NCBI GenBank assembly: GCA_021234155.1 | Contig: JAJEKV010000166.1 | Coordinates: forward strand, 945,142 to 1,009,141 | DNA from: Isoetes taiwanensis | Lineage: Eukaryota; Streptophyta; Lycopodiopsida; Isoetales; Isoetaceae | Reading direction: 5' to 3' | DNA: 64,000 bases | Part shown: piece by piece, positions 1 to 11,591 of the stretch | Position numbering within the stretch: position 1 is the stretch's first letter | Layout of the letters: every line of letters starts with the position of its first letter | Translations under genes and position numbers: made by a program | Notes under the pieces: generated by a model | Database searches by the model: none | What the model was told of the DNA's origin: nothing | What the model saw: only the letters and a program-made list of their open reading frames with translations

Positions 1-2049
1 ACGGTATTACTTCGTTCGGTTTTACGTATTGTGCAAATGATAGTTTAAGGATTAAACAAGTATTCTTGAATGCCCATTCTTGAAACGTCATACCCATTGC
101 CGATTCCATGGAAATGTGTATTTGATGTTAATACTCGTTTGCATTAGCATCCTTAATGTTTTGCTATTGGATCACACAATGCTATTTAGCCTTGAAATAC
201 AACCAACAATAGTCTTAAAGGTAATTCTTATGCTTATTGCTTGGATCCTTAATACAATAAACCTTGCCACAGTATTGGACACGCATGAGAGATGGCTACA
301 TTTGTAGGATTTTTGTATGGCCACTTAGAAGCGTCTTCTAGAAGACTTGGGTTAACTCTCTTCACTTTCGCCGTTAGAAGATGTTCATGCCCGTGGTTTC
401 AAACTTACATATTTGTGGCTCCATGATCCTTCTTGAAAAAACATTTTCAATTTTGGCCAGTGCAATTTGCATGGAACACAATAGATGTAGCACAAGAGTT
501 TGGCTTTCCTAAATCCGTCAGAACTATCTGGATTTACTACTTGTGGCGGTTCCAAGAAGTGGTGTTTGTCTGGCTAAGCCTAATATGAGAACAAATAGTC
601 TGGTAACTTCTAGTGGCCGCTATAAATCAAATCTGTATTAAATTGTGATCGCCTAAATCAAGCTCTTCCCTTAGCAGTCTAGCAACTAATATCTTTATGT
701 TCAAATTGTTTGCTTTTTATTGGAGCAAGGTATAACAAAAGTCTTGGAGGCTAATCCTTGCCTCCAGTCATTCATCCAATGTGAAATTAGAGTGAAAACT
801 ATTTTGCGGAGTTGAAATTGGATGGAATGCAAGATAAAAATGCAGTTATGGGTGAAACCATTCTTGAAGAAGGGATAATCACGAGTAAAAAATAAGGCTT
901 GATAGTGACTTAATTTCATACCATATTCTTTAAAAGAATTAATGTTATGTATTATGACATAACATGTGGGCGTAACAAAATATTCTACTTTGTTTTTACA
1001 TACATAGAACATTGCAAGGCATAATGTGCAATTAATATTAGCTTCATAATAGAGAACGCTAAATTCTTGCCTTTATGTTTTAAAATTGTTTTTGTATATA
1101 TTTTCCAATATTTGGGAATGAATGTTTTGGATCCTCTCAGTTCGATGGGAACTTCAAAGCTCTTACAGAATGATCCGGTTCCTTAATCAAAGTTTTCTGG
1201 GGTAATCTCTAGCAACGCTATAGGTCTGATTGAGACACGCCCGTCTTTTGAACTCCTCCACCAACTCTTAAAAGTCTTACCAACAAAGAATGATGTGAGT
1301 TCCACATGTCTTGCTAGAAGGATCTCGTTAAAAAACTATTATCATCTATCTCTTTAGAAGGATCTCCAGCCTTCCCATTTAAGTATTGACTATTGAATCA
1401 ATTGTAAATTTACCTAAAAAAGCATATACGACATTTTACACATCCAAGTCCTCGATATCAACAATGCAAGCGATCACCACATTGAACATGCAGTTTGAAA
1501 TATTATTAGATTGATGCGTCGCGAGCACCACATTGAACATGCGATTTGAAATATTATTATTAGATTGATAAGCGGCACGGTTGTTTTGAACAAAATAAAC
1601 TATACAAGCCCCGTAAAACATAACAAAGTACCAAATTTATTAGTCAAGATTGTTTGTATATAATTGGATATGTAGTTTAGAATCGCCCCTTTTTTCATTT
1701 GTTTCTTTAAATCAAGTTCGGGCAGCTTTTATATGTTGCCAATATTTCCTTAGATTTTGACTTGGCGGATTTCCTTGGGAGATTGTTGGGCATTTTAGAT
1801 CCATATAGAGGGTCTTGCATTGGGTAAGTTTTCACCATTTTTAATTGTTTTGATTACCTAATGGACATCTTACGACATTGGGACATTTGCTGGAAAGATA
1901 AAAACTCTACAATTGGTCCATTAATCGAGAACAAAACTAGAACCTCCCAAAAGATAGGAAATCAATGAAGAGAAATGTTCCGCAGCGACAATAATTTTTT
2001 CATTTACCTACGCCATAGTCTTTAATGTGGTGCTAACTTAAGATATGCG
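1..2049. other. Unassigned AT-rich stretch
   Basis: I find no gene here that I can support. The open frames are short and have no recognisable motif. There is a 14-bp perfect palindrome (GTCTTCTAGAAGAC) at 333-346 and a short tandem duplication at 1471-1575, listed separately. The stretch could be diverged intron or repeat sequence leading into the PPR remnant downstream, but nothing shows this directly. Confidence 0.4.
1471..1575. repeat. Two-copy tandem duplication, about 51 bp
   Basis: Two near-identical copies start at 1471 and 1522. Both share the core CACCACATTGAACATGC followed by TTTGAAATATTATT. The second copy carries one extra ATT unit. Confidence 0.8.
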
Positions 2050-2580
2050 TCATGGAATGCATGCATGATGTGAAATGGATGCATCATGCTTTGAACAAAA
2101 ATAGAATGCATATTCCATGATGAAAATGAATTTTGAAAATGGACGCTCCATGTTTTGAACATATGGGCAGGAGCTTTGTAGTTTTGGCACGGTTAATAAG
2201 GGATAATCTGTAAAGGGTGGACATATATGTATTGATATATGTCTAGCCAATTTGTTGGGCGGGGACAAGGGTTTAGACCCTATTTTAAGTGCCGGGTTTG
2301 CGAGCATATTGTGAAGACTAAGCATGGCCAGAGATAAGTTATTATCAAATTTGACAATGGGATCCTTTAAAATTCTTAAAATTTGTATTTGAGTAAAATG
2401 TGGAATAAAGCAATGTTATGGACCATTTTAGTTTCTTATATAGAGCATGGATTGGATTATGAAGATTGTTTTGTTTGGAAATGCGACATGAACATATTGA
2501 AATTTTACTAAATTTGCCTTTAACGGCAGTGCCTTGCTTGGAACAATTTCCTCTCGGCATTATTTCTTGAAGCTAAGTAT

Positions 2581-3345
2581 TTGCATGCTAGCGGTATAGA
2601 TGGTAGACATGGATGTGTCGGAGATGCAAGTAAACTTTTGTCACATACAATCATTATCTTGGAGCTCAATGATCCGCAGTTTATACACATAATGGATATC
2701 ATGAGCGTATCCTTGATTTTTAAAAATCACGTTAACAATCGCCTCTTAACAAATTTAGCTTTGTTAGAAACCTCGGCACATGCAAATTTGGCAGTGGTTC
2801 AATTTGAACATATGCATGATCAAGTTGTACCTGATGGATTTGACCTCTAATGTTGATGTAGCAAATGCCATTTTAAACATGTATGGAAAATGTGGGAGCC
2901 TTTCAATTTCATGGAATAGTATTATTTACGATCTATTCTCAATAGGGATTAGTTTAAGAAACACTAAAACTTGCAAACATGATGCAATGTCATGGGACAT
3001 AGCCAAACCGATATCATGTTTCTTAGCGGTTTACTGCATGTAGCTATGGGGTTTTATATAGATCAAGGGTTGTTATTATTTTGTTGCAATGAAGTTTGAC
3101 TACTGTCTCACTCAGGAGTTTAAGCATTATGGGTCCATCATTGATAGTCTTGGATGGACGGGGGTAGGCAACAAATCGGGGAACTTTACAATGAGTATCG
3201 CATTTCAACCTTCCATTATGGAGAACATTGCTTGGTGCATGCGGAATTTACAACAATGTAGCACAAGAAAAACATGTTGCACATCCCATCAGATCATTTT
3301 ATGCACTATTGTATACAACTATTGATGTTCATCTAGAGACATTTG
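2581..3345 (+). pseudogene. Decayed PPR protein gene (PLS/E class)
   Basis: Intact PPR proteins are mostly organellar RNA-binding factors; this copy cannot encode one. Blocks in changing frames give a run ending in HDQVVPDGFDL (to about 2850), then NVDVANAILNMYGKCGSL (about 2851-2905), which is the classic PPR consensus, then SWNSII. From 3089 comes FKHYGSIIDSLGWTG, matching the HYxxxIDLLGRAG signature that precedes the E motif, followed by FQPSIME and a frameshifted E-like block (CATGTTGCACATCCC region, 3270-3320). Several frameshifts and stops separate the blocks. The order is the normal N-to-C order of a PPR protein, so this is one decayed gene and not scattered fragments. Upstream traces may start near 2080 but are too weak to annotate. 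Confidence 0.72.
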
Positions 3346-4440
3346 AATTGAAGCATATATGCGATTCATAACGGTCGACCTCGGGCCTCGATGCATCGTG
3401 GCATTCGGTCTCTCATATCTATTTCTAGGATAATGAAGGCAAATTGTACCAACAAATTAAAGCGAAAACAAAATGGATTCTACATACATTCCAAGCTATG
3501 CCCACAACATGACAACTACATGAATCCAAAAGCCCGACAAAATTTACAATTCAAGACGTTAATCCAATACAATGCCTAAGCGAATCAAAGATTTTTTATT
3601 AAGCAAAATACAAATGCTAAAAGTAAAGCATTTGAAAATTACAACCAAGTCTTACCATACATAATACATTGGCTTCCAACAATTATAATTCAATTTCATC
3701 TAAACATAAATGATGCATTCTCCAAATTTTAAATCATATAAAAAATCTTATAGATATATCCTCGACATATTACAATTTAACATCTCATACCAAATATAAC
3801 TCATTCATACACAATATATTAGTGTCCCAATCTTCATATACAATCACATGAAAGCCCATACGAAGGTGGGCAATTTTCCCTAGTATTATGCTAGAACATC
3901 ACAATCTCCCACCTTGAATTGATGTTGTCCAGGACATCATGAGTCTCCTCACCTTGGAAACCTGCATGATCCCCGCAACACATTTCATGCATGCAATTTT
4001 TATAACAATTACCCCAAGGTAATATTTGAATTTAAATATTACAATCACATCCCTTGTTCTATAACATGTTTATAATAAGGTGATTTCTCAACCCTTAGTT
4101 ACATTAACACTTAATATTCACAAAACTTTTATAACTTGCACACTCCCTCTGCGATCTCTTATTAGTTAGAAGACATCCCATTTAGAAGTTATCGTCTCAT
4201 AGGCCGCTTGGCCTCCGTGAACGTTAAAATATACTTCCTTCCTTCCTTCCTTCCTTATCCTTAACAAAGTTCTAAAATTTATAATTTAAAGGTCCATTTG
4301 GTCTCCTTGCAACACATTATAACAAAATATGTGTTGCAAATCTTCTAATGTCGACCCTCCTGTTGCTAGATCTCCTATTGACCCCGGGTCCAACACTACT
4401 TAGTATACATTTATTTATTATAAAGTTGGTTACTAGGGGA
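3346..4440. other. Unassigned, AT-rich, with a (TTCC)n microsatellite
   Basis: No coding signal is visible. A (TTCC)n run of about five units lies at 4233-4256. The strongly AT-rich segment 3590-3850 followed by a TC-rich stretch could be part of an LTR or UTR of the gypsy remnant downstream, but I found no second copy to prove it. Confidence 0.4.
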
Positions 4441-5470
4441 CCACCCATTTAATTACACTTAATTAACTATATGGATGCAAGATTAATCTCCTGGCATAGG
4501 AAGAGGATGCTTCTTCCATCATGGCCGTGGACGAAGGCCCTATAATGCCTAGGATGATCACTCATGCCTACACAAAGGAGATCTTTAGACTCCATGGGAT
4601 GCAAAGGGAGATAATCTCTGATAGGGATTTGAAGTTCATGAGTGCATTTTAGCAAAACCTCTTCACCACCATCCATCGAAGAAGTTGTTAGTGAGCAGGC
4701 GGCATATCACCCTCGGATGGATGGAAATGACTAGACTAAGCGTTTAATCGGATACCAAAAGATATGTTGAGGAATTAAATCGGGAACAAATCAAAGTAGA
4801 ATGATTTATATTCACTTGATGGAGTTTGTATACAATAGCACCAAGCGAAGTCCTCAAATGTCGATTTGTTCATGATCAACTAATGACTACCAATGCTTGA
4901 CCCTATACCCCATGTCCGGTAGAAGTATCCCAAAAATGCTGATAACATGCAACTAAATTGGTAGAGGAAGTGAGAGGACATCTTCTAGCAGCAAGGAGAT
5001 GACGTAAGAAGCATTAGCCGATAAGCAACAGAGTAACGTAAGAAGAGAGTTCCAAGTAGGGGACAACGTGTGGTCGATGATCAAAGGTCAAACAAGCTGA
5101 AGTTCGCGATTGGCAATTGCAAGAAGCTTGCTCTAAGGTGGGTCGGGCGTTACAGATAACCAAAAGATTAGGTAACCAATCCTACAAGTTGGATCTACCA
5201 ACATACCTCAAAATCCATAGGATCTTTCCGTAAGTCTCCTCAAGAGGCATGCTCCTAATCTAGAGGAGAGTTAATGAAATGACAGGCGACTAATTTGAGA
5301 TAGATACCGGAGGTTCTTACGGACGGGTTCTACAAGAAAACAAGAAGATCCCAATTTCTCCAATACCTAGTGAAGTGGACACACTTACACATGGAAGATG
5401 CTACGTGGGTACTACAATCAGATTTGGAGAAGCGTTATACCCAATTCATGGAGCAATGCAATGTTCGACG
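4441..5470 (+). pseudogene. Ty3/gypsy integrase C-terminal half plus chromodomain, decayed
   Basis: Frames around 4560-4780 read EIFRLHGMQREIISDRD, then KFMSAF, then AYHPRMDGN, which are the conserved middle of a Ty3/gypsy integrase core (ISDRDxKFxSxFW ... AYHPQTDGQ). Next come LMEFVYNST (about 4815-4845), the integrase LxxxEFAYNS block, and KLDLPTYLKIHRIF (about 5185-5230). Last is a chromodomain at about 5340-5460: QYLVKWTHLHMEDATWVL then DLEKRYTQFM. The order is collinear with a chromovirus pol end. Stops and frameshifts are frequent, so it is not functional. The chromodomain resembles the one at 30.7 kb, so both belong to related chromoviruses. Confidence 0.8.
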
Positions 5471-5849
5471 TCATCAAAGTAGTCGACACGGCCCGATAGG
5501 GAAAAAGCGGAGGTAGATTAAGTGTCTATTCCGCCGCCCGGTGAGGCAAAATTGAGAGATAGGAGGTCATTTAGTTTATGCATTGATAAGAAAGCATCTC
5601 TAATCAATGCTTATTAAGGGAAGACGCCATCCTCGATGCGAAAGGTGACGAAAGGTGAATTATATTGTGATGTATGATGCCGATTAGAGTGGGCTTAGCC
5701 TATCTCATATAACTTGAGATTTGCTTTGGTTCTTGTTGTTATCTCTTTGGTCTTGAGTTTTCTTGAGGTCCTTGACCAAGCCAAGAGCTTCCATTTTGAA
5801 TAACTTCGACATCGGCGTTTCATCCCTAACTCCTTCCATTGGCTCTTTT
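5471..5849. other. Non-coding stretch after the gypsy remnant
   Basis: This probably contains the 3' untranslated part of the chromovirus remnant upstream. I saw no polypurine tract or TG...CA terminus that would mark an LTR, and no coding motif. Confidence 0.3.
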
Positions 5850-7050
5850 CTAGACAATTGTGATAAGTGATCCCCAGGGCTTCAATACCATCTTGAACTC
5901 AAACTTTTTGTAGATCTTAGTAGCCATCTTGTTATTCTTCGGGATTCGTTGGCATGCTGTCGAATCAAATACTTCAAATCCGATGATCCACGAGAACACA
6001 AATGGCTTGCCTAGAAGATAATATCGATAGTTTTCAATAGAGTATATCATGTCAAGTCCTTCTCGCCTGTTGTAGAATAATTTCTTTTAGCCTTTGTCAC
6101 TTGTCGATTTGTATAGTAGACAGGATGATCTCATCCATCTTGTTGGGATAGTATGCTTCCAATGGCAAAGCTCAAGCATCTACATGAATATGGAACTCGG
6201 TGTCCCCACTTGGACCATTTTAAGATAGGAGGTTGTGTTAAAGTTTTGTATTTAGAGCTTCAAAAGCATCTTAACATTCTTTGTTGCATTGATATTCCAC
6301 TTTTTGTTTCAATAGATTGATCAATGGGAGGACTAAATTTGTACACAATCGGATCCCACATGTCCCAAAAAAAAAAAGCTTGTAGTTCCTTTTTACATCC
6401 CCTCGTGGTGGTAAGTCCTTGATTATCTTCACTTTTCCCCGGATCAATGCCAACCCTTTTGCCATGACTACTGCGTCCTTGCAACACTTCGTTAAAACTC
6501 AAACATGCACTTCTCGAGGAATTTAGTGAAATCCCATATTCTCTTCCAAGAAGCACTTCTTCAACTTCTTAAGTGTTCCACATAACTGCTATATACATAG
6601 AAATCGTCCCAGAATGCTTCCATGAAATCCTTTAAGAAGCCTTTAAATGTGGCGGTCACTACTTAGCGTTGCACAACCCAAATGACATCACTTTGTACAT
6701 GAAGTAACCGCGCGTTCGGTTACAAAGGTAGTCTTCTCTTGATCCTCATGACAATTGATACTTGGTGATAACCACCAACACATCCATAAAGGAGAAAAGT
6801 TCATGGCCAGCCACTTCATCTAACACAACATCAGTAAAAGGTACTCAAAATCCATCCTTTATAGTAGCAGCATTCAATTTTTAACGCAAACCCTTATCTT
6901 TTCATTCTTATTGTAGATTATCGATTAGGACAACCACTGCTTCCTTCCTTCTATTGGTACAATGAACGGCTTTCAATAAAGTCATCAACTTTTGACTTTC
7001 ATCTGGCGAGACCCGTTTATCTTACGAATTGAAGCATCTTGCAAAAAAGA
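5850..7050 (-). pseudogene. Ty3/gypsy reverse transcriptase / RNase H, decayed
   Basis: Reading leftward from about 6870, the minus strand shows KDGF then VPFTDVVLDEVAGHEL and FSFMD (RT palm), then FLKDFMEAF (about 6630), then a block equivalent to MAKGLALIRGKVKIIKDL (about 6470-6410) and a trace of the GHVG connection motif. About 5990-6030 gives YRYYLLGKPFVF, typical of the RNase H start, and FEFKMVLKP near 5880. The RT blocks closely match the RT of the two opposed gypsy copies at 39.6-46.3 kb, so this is an older relative. Many stops and frameshifts are present. Confidence 0.8.
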
Positions 7051-8370
7051 ATTGTGAGAAAGGACTACTCATGTTACTTAGATAGAAATTAATCTGGTAA
7101 AAATCCACACATTTTAGCCTGTATGTAAATTTGAACTGGCGTCTATAGAATTGATGATTTGTGATTCAAGATATATATTAAATCTGATTTACAAACCAAT
7201 GTTGTATGGTGTTTCAATAAAAGTCAAACGTAGAAGCTCACAATCCTATTAGTTGCACCAATTTTTGGCGGCGTTGGGGTTTAAGAAAAGAACTATTGGA
7301 TGCATGATTGAAGGAACTTCGACTAAAGATAATATAGTGAGTAGTTGAATTGAATCATATAATACAAAGAAATTTATCGTGGCTAAGGCCACCGCGAACA
7401 TTTCTCTTTTTCAATAGTCATGTTCTCTGTCATTTATAGGCTAAAATTCTACTTTGATAATGTATTAATTCGAGAACATGTGGGATTTGAACACGCACTA
7501 TTGCCTTGTGTTTCCATGCCCATACATCGGATTCCCAACATTTTCCCATTTATATCACTGTAACATTTTTTATTTTCTCATTTCTTTCTAGTTCTTTATA
7601 TTTTTGCACCATCTGTTGGTATGGAAAAATCAAAGAATATGTTTCAAATCAAAGACCAGTCAAGCATTTAAGAGAGAACAACCAATTCACCTAAATTTTA
7701 TGGTGCTTTTTGTTTGAGATGCTTTTGTACCATTGTAAAGATCTATGCTTCCCAGTTTTTGGTGGACTTCTTAGCAATCAATAGACTATAGTTCTTATGT
7801 GATGCAAGATCCATACAGATCATTCATAGGTTTGTCCAATATTTAAAAGCCATTTGGTGTGGCATATTATATTTAATGTCCTTGAATGAATGGCTAGCTA
7901 TTGTATGATTTTGTGAATGAATGGCTGGCTATTGCATTTTTGGAATATCTCTTTCGCACAGTTTTTTTCCCATGTTTTATTCTTAAAGTATCCGGGCTGA
8001 ATGTTTTATTCTTAAAAGTATGGGCTGAACGATCAGAGAAATAACCGAAAAGAGTTTTTGGGTGATCCTCAAGGGTAGCAAAAGGCGGTCGTAGGAGTCC
8101 CGTGGACTCAAAAATGTGAGAATCCCCGTGCCTTGCCTTCCCTCCGATGAAGAAACAGGGCATATTCAAACAAAAGAAAAAACAAATTTACCTCCAAAGA
8201 ATATAGCTATGGGTTCACTATAGGTTAAAACGATCTTTGATTATTGGAGTGCGAAACTAACATGGGAAAAGTTAGGCATGGCTGTATAACTATAACTTTC
8301 GAACTTTGTAATTAAATAATTCCCTGTCGTCATATCAACGTGAGAAACAAACCAATTACATAGCAATATA
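7051..8370. other. Unassigned stretch
   Basis: No supported gene. There is a short direct repeat at about 7883-7935 (GAATGAATGGCT twice). The minus-strand open frame at 7894-8169 has no motif I recognise. Homology to organelle DNA was considered but I cannot show it. Confidence 0.35.
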
Positions 8371-9172
8371 ATTATCTATTATCTCAACTAAAATGAAGAT
8401 GAGTTCTTCAATAAAGTCGATACTTTTCGTTGATTGGTCAAGACTTGGTCAAGTTAGTCCATATTTATAATCCAACGCTATCCATGGCATTAAAGGATAT
8501 GATTCCAGCTAGCTTTTTTAGATACAGGGGTCTTGAACATCATATGAAAGTAACTTTGAAATATGCTTTCAAGATTCCCCCTCCCTTGATAAGAGGTTCT
8601 TTCCCAATATTATCTGCTATTAGTGACCACGAGTTTTTTTTTTTTTTTTTTTTTTAATTTGCTAGCACAACACAAATCTCAGAATGATCATTGTCATAAT
8701 CATTGTCCATCAAAGTCTTTGCAAATTCCTTGATAGACCACGACTTCGTCTTCTCGGATTTTAATTTCATATGGATTATCTATCTCATTCAACGAAGATA
8801 AATTCTTCAATAAAGTCGATACTTTCATTGATTTGTCAAGACTTGGTCAAGTTAGTCCATATGTATAATCGAACGCTACCCATGGCATTAAAGGATATGA
8901 TTCCAGCTTGTTTTTTTTTTGATACATGGGTCTTGTGGATATCATATGAAAATAACTTTAAAATATGCTTTCACGATTCTCCCTCCCTTGATAAGAGGTT
9001 CGCTCCCCAATATTATCTGCTATTAATGACCATGAGTTTGTTTTTTTAATTTGCTAGCACAAATTAAATCGAATGATCATTGTCATAATCATTGTCCATC
9101 AAAGTCTTTACAAATTCCTTGAAGCCAGGGCGTAACTTCGCCCTCGCATTTTAATTTCATATGGATTATCTA
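8371..9172. repeat. Imperfect tandem duplication, period about 399 bp
   Basis: Copy 1 (8371-8769) and copy 2 (8770-9172) share TTCTTCAATAAAGTCGATAC, AAGACTTGGTCAAGTTAGTC, CATGGCATTAAAGGATATG and GTCCATCAAAGTCTTT in the same order. The marker GAAGAT lies at 8395 and 8794, giving the period. A poly-T tract of 20+ bases is present only in copy 1 (about 8636-8656). The right copy runs into the C-terminal end of the minus-strand PPR remnant. Confidence 0.85.
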
Positions 9173-9700
9173 TCATGTTAACATTGGCATAGATATGCAA
9201 CAAAGCATATATCTTTGCATCATAAAACACATCTAAATGATTAATTACGTCAAAACATTGCCTTCCAAGCTCCACGTTTTTGTGTGCTCTGGCATTAAGC
9301 AAAGTCATCCATAGACAAATATCAATGCTTGAAACTTTATAACCAAATCATGTACTTCATAGAAACAACTTGCATGACCAAGGTGGTCAATTATGCAAAT
9401 AATATGGCATATTCCACAAGTTATTACGGGCATTCTCGATGGTCATGAAATACCAAAGGACCTCATCAACCGGACACTGCATGATTAAATGCAATAAGGA
9501 TATTGCTTGAATGCTCTATCATTAGGTTTTGGCACCAAAAAGCGGCATGTTTTCAAAACATTGCACGCTCCTTAGTTTTCCTAACTTGCCAAATCCTGCA
9601 ACCATTGCTCCCCATAGGATCACATTGTCATTTGGCGGGGACCACATTGCGTCACTCAAGGCCTTTTTTCCCGAATGAAATATTACATCAAATGTAAAAT
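9108..9700 (-). pseudogene. Decayed PPR protein gene (E/DYW class)
   Basis: Reading right to left: NVILWGAMVAGFGKLGKL and CFENMP (about 9640-9545) match a PPR motif. A frameshifted block near 9420-9340 reads CIIDHLGHASCFYEVHDL, the counterpart of the CMVDLLGRAG signature. Then LLNARAHKNVELGRQCFD and LDVFYDAKIYALLHIYA (9300-9175) match the E motif (LLxACRxHGNVELG ... YxLLxNIYA). The order is correct for one gene on the minus strand, with at least two frameshifts. No clear DYW tail can be read in the 399-bp duplicated segment beyond it. Confidence 0.78.
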
Positions 9701-10059
9701 AAAAGTGACTTATATATGTGCTTCCTCCAACATTTCTGCTTGATTTCTTCTGTATTTTGTCAGCATAATATAGGATTTTAAGTATTAGGTTTATAAACAA
9801 TGCGATGATAGGAAACTTATCATTGACTTTGAGTCATTTATAATACCATGCAATTCTGCCCCTGAGAAATCCATGGTTTCTTCTTGAGTGTTTTCATCCT
9901 TCAAAGACATCGTTTCATCCTGTTAACAACGTTCACAAAGATTATGTTATATATTGAGTAAACTAGCAGTAAAGCAGGCTTGGGTAAAAGTTAGGTGATG
10001 GAAGGGAGTTTGCAACATCTTCAACTAAGAGCGTTGCTGGGCATAAATTAGAAATATGT

Positions 10060-11591
10060 GTGGACGAAAAAAAAATGGATCGTGGGGTCGCTATCAACAG
10101 TGTCTATTGGATAGATTTTCCTTTTTTTATGGTGGAATGTGGGAATAGTCAAACAGCTACCTTTCTCCTAAAACAGGGCACCATTTCGAAGGCCAATACT
10201 CAATTCTTTTTCCAGAAATGGTACCCGACATTTGATCCTCAAAGCTTCTCAGAACTATTCCATCCGGCATGGACTTCCTTACAAGGGTTAAATCCCATGT
10301 ATTGGAATGAACAATCTCTTCAAACTCTTTTCCAACAAACTGGTAACATTATTGGTTGGGAAATTTCTCGGATAAAGCTCAGAGTATGGGCCCAAATAGA
10401 TATTCTCAAACCAATCCCGAAGCTATTGACTTTGTGGACTACTTTGGTAAGCCCAAGTCATTGAAATTGGCATGGCGGGGACTTCCCGGCCGTGCTCTGC
10501 ACTGTGGAATCCGATTACATGGAGGAAAAGTCTGCCGAGGGGGAGAACCTCCAAAGGAATGCAGTTGTAGAGAGGCGAGAAAGGGATATTTGGATCACAC
10601 CTAACAAGGGTAGAAATGAAAGACAATGCAAAATGGAAGCGAGAAAAGGAAAAGAAGGAGACAGAAAATTAAAGAAGACATGGAGAAAGAGAAGGCAAGG
10701 GTGGAATCCGGTAAGCAAATGGAGAGGAAAATGAGAAGTGAGTGGAAAAAAAAGGTTCAATTTGAGGAGGATTCTGCCAAGGTTAAAGTCCTAAACAACC
10801 CGGGCTCTAAAGGGAAAGAAATAATGAGGGACAAATCACCAGAAGAGCCTAGATCTTTATCTATCAAAATAAAGGAAAATGGAATACCTCGGGAGTCGGA
10901 ATACTCTTCCTCTGAGGAGTCATCTGGTTACAAAGAAAAAGGAGAACCTAGTTCACCCAAGATTCCCTTGTTGGTGTCTCAGGATAAGTGTAACATTAAC
11001 TCACCATTCCCAATTATGGAGCTTTTCCCTAAGGACCCAGGAGGAGGGAAGGTCTGTGGGGGTACAAAGCCTTCTTTACCTCCTAATATGGGAGGAAGAA
11101 TCGGTTGTAGCTATCCCAAAGAAAAGACTTATGTCGTGGAGTCTCAAATCAACCCGTGACCAAAATGATGAACTTACCCAAAGGCTTGTAACTCCGGGGC
11201 CTTGAATCCATTATGTTCATCAAGAGATTCCTAAGTCCAAATGCCAAGAATTGGGGTCCTCTCAGCCGGTGGAACTTGTTGTGAATATATCAGGAGAACT
11301 TTAAGTCCTTCTGGCCAAGAATTGGTTAAGGATAAAATCAAGGGGACAGTGGAAAGGGAAGTATTCAAGACACCGGCTGCACAACGTAAAGAATTGAAAG
11401 ATCCATCATCTAAACTGTTGGGAAAGTTTTGGGATGATGAAGGTGGTAGTGAAGGTGAAGGAGTTGAACTGGAAGTAAATGATCAACTTTTTGCTACTCC
11501 ACTCCCACTCCCTCAAACCACAAAAAGGAAGAAAAAGGTCTACACTCCTAGGGTAGATGGGCCTGTTACCAGAAGCACCAAAGTACAATGA
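10060..11591 (+). pseudogene. LINE ORF1 (DUF4283-like, RNA-binding)
   Basis: The first open block (10060-10464, 134 codons) carries KWYPTFDPQSF, PAWTSLQGLNPMYWNEQSL and KLRVWAQIDILKPIPK, matching the DUF4283 domain of plant LINE ORF1 proteins (W-P-x-F-D-P; W-x-x-L-P-x-x-Y-W; V-W-x-x-I-D-x-x-K-P-L-P). After a frameshift comes a very lysine/arginine-rich segment (10626-11159), typical of the nucleic-acid-binding tail. The last block (11241-11591) ends in KKVYTPRVDGPVTRSTKVQ. Its TGA stop (11589-11591) overlaps the ORF2 ATG as ATGA. A CCHC knuckle is expected in this family but none is legible. Frameshifts make this copy non-functional. Confidence 0.75.

Noticed and set aside
7894-8169. Organelle-derived coding fragment
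   Set aside because: I could not match it to any plastid or mitochondrial gene by eye; the frame has no motif.
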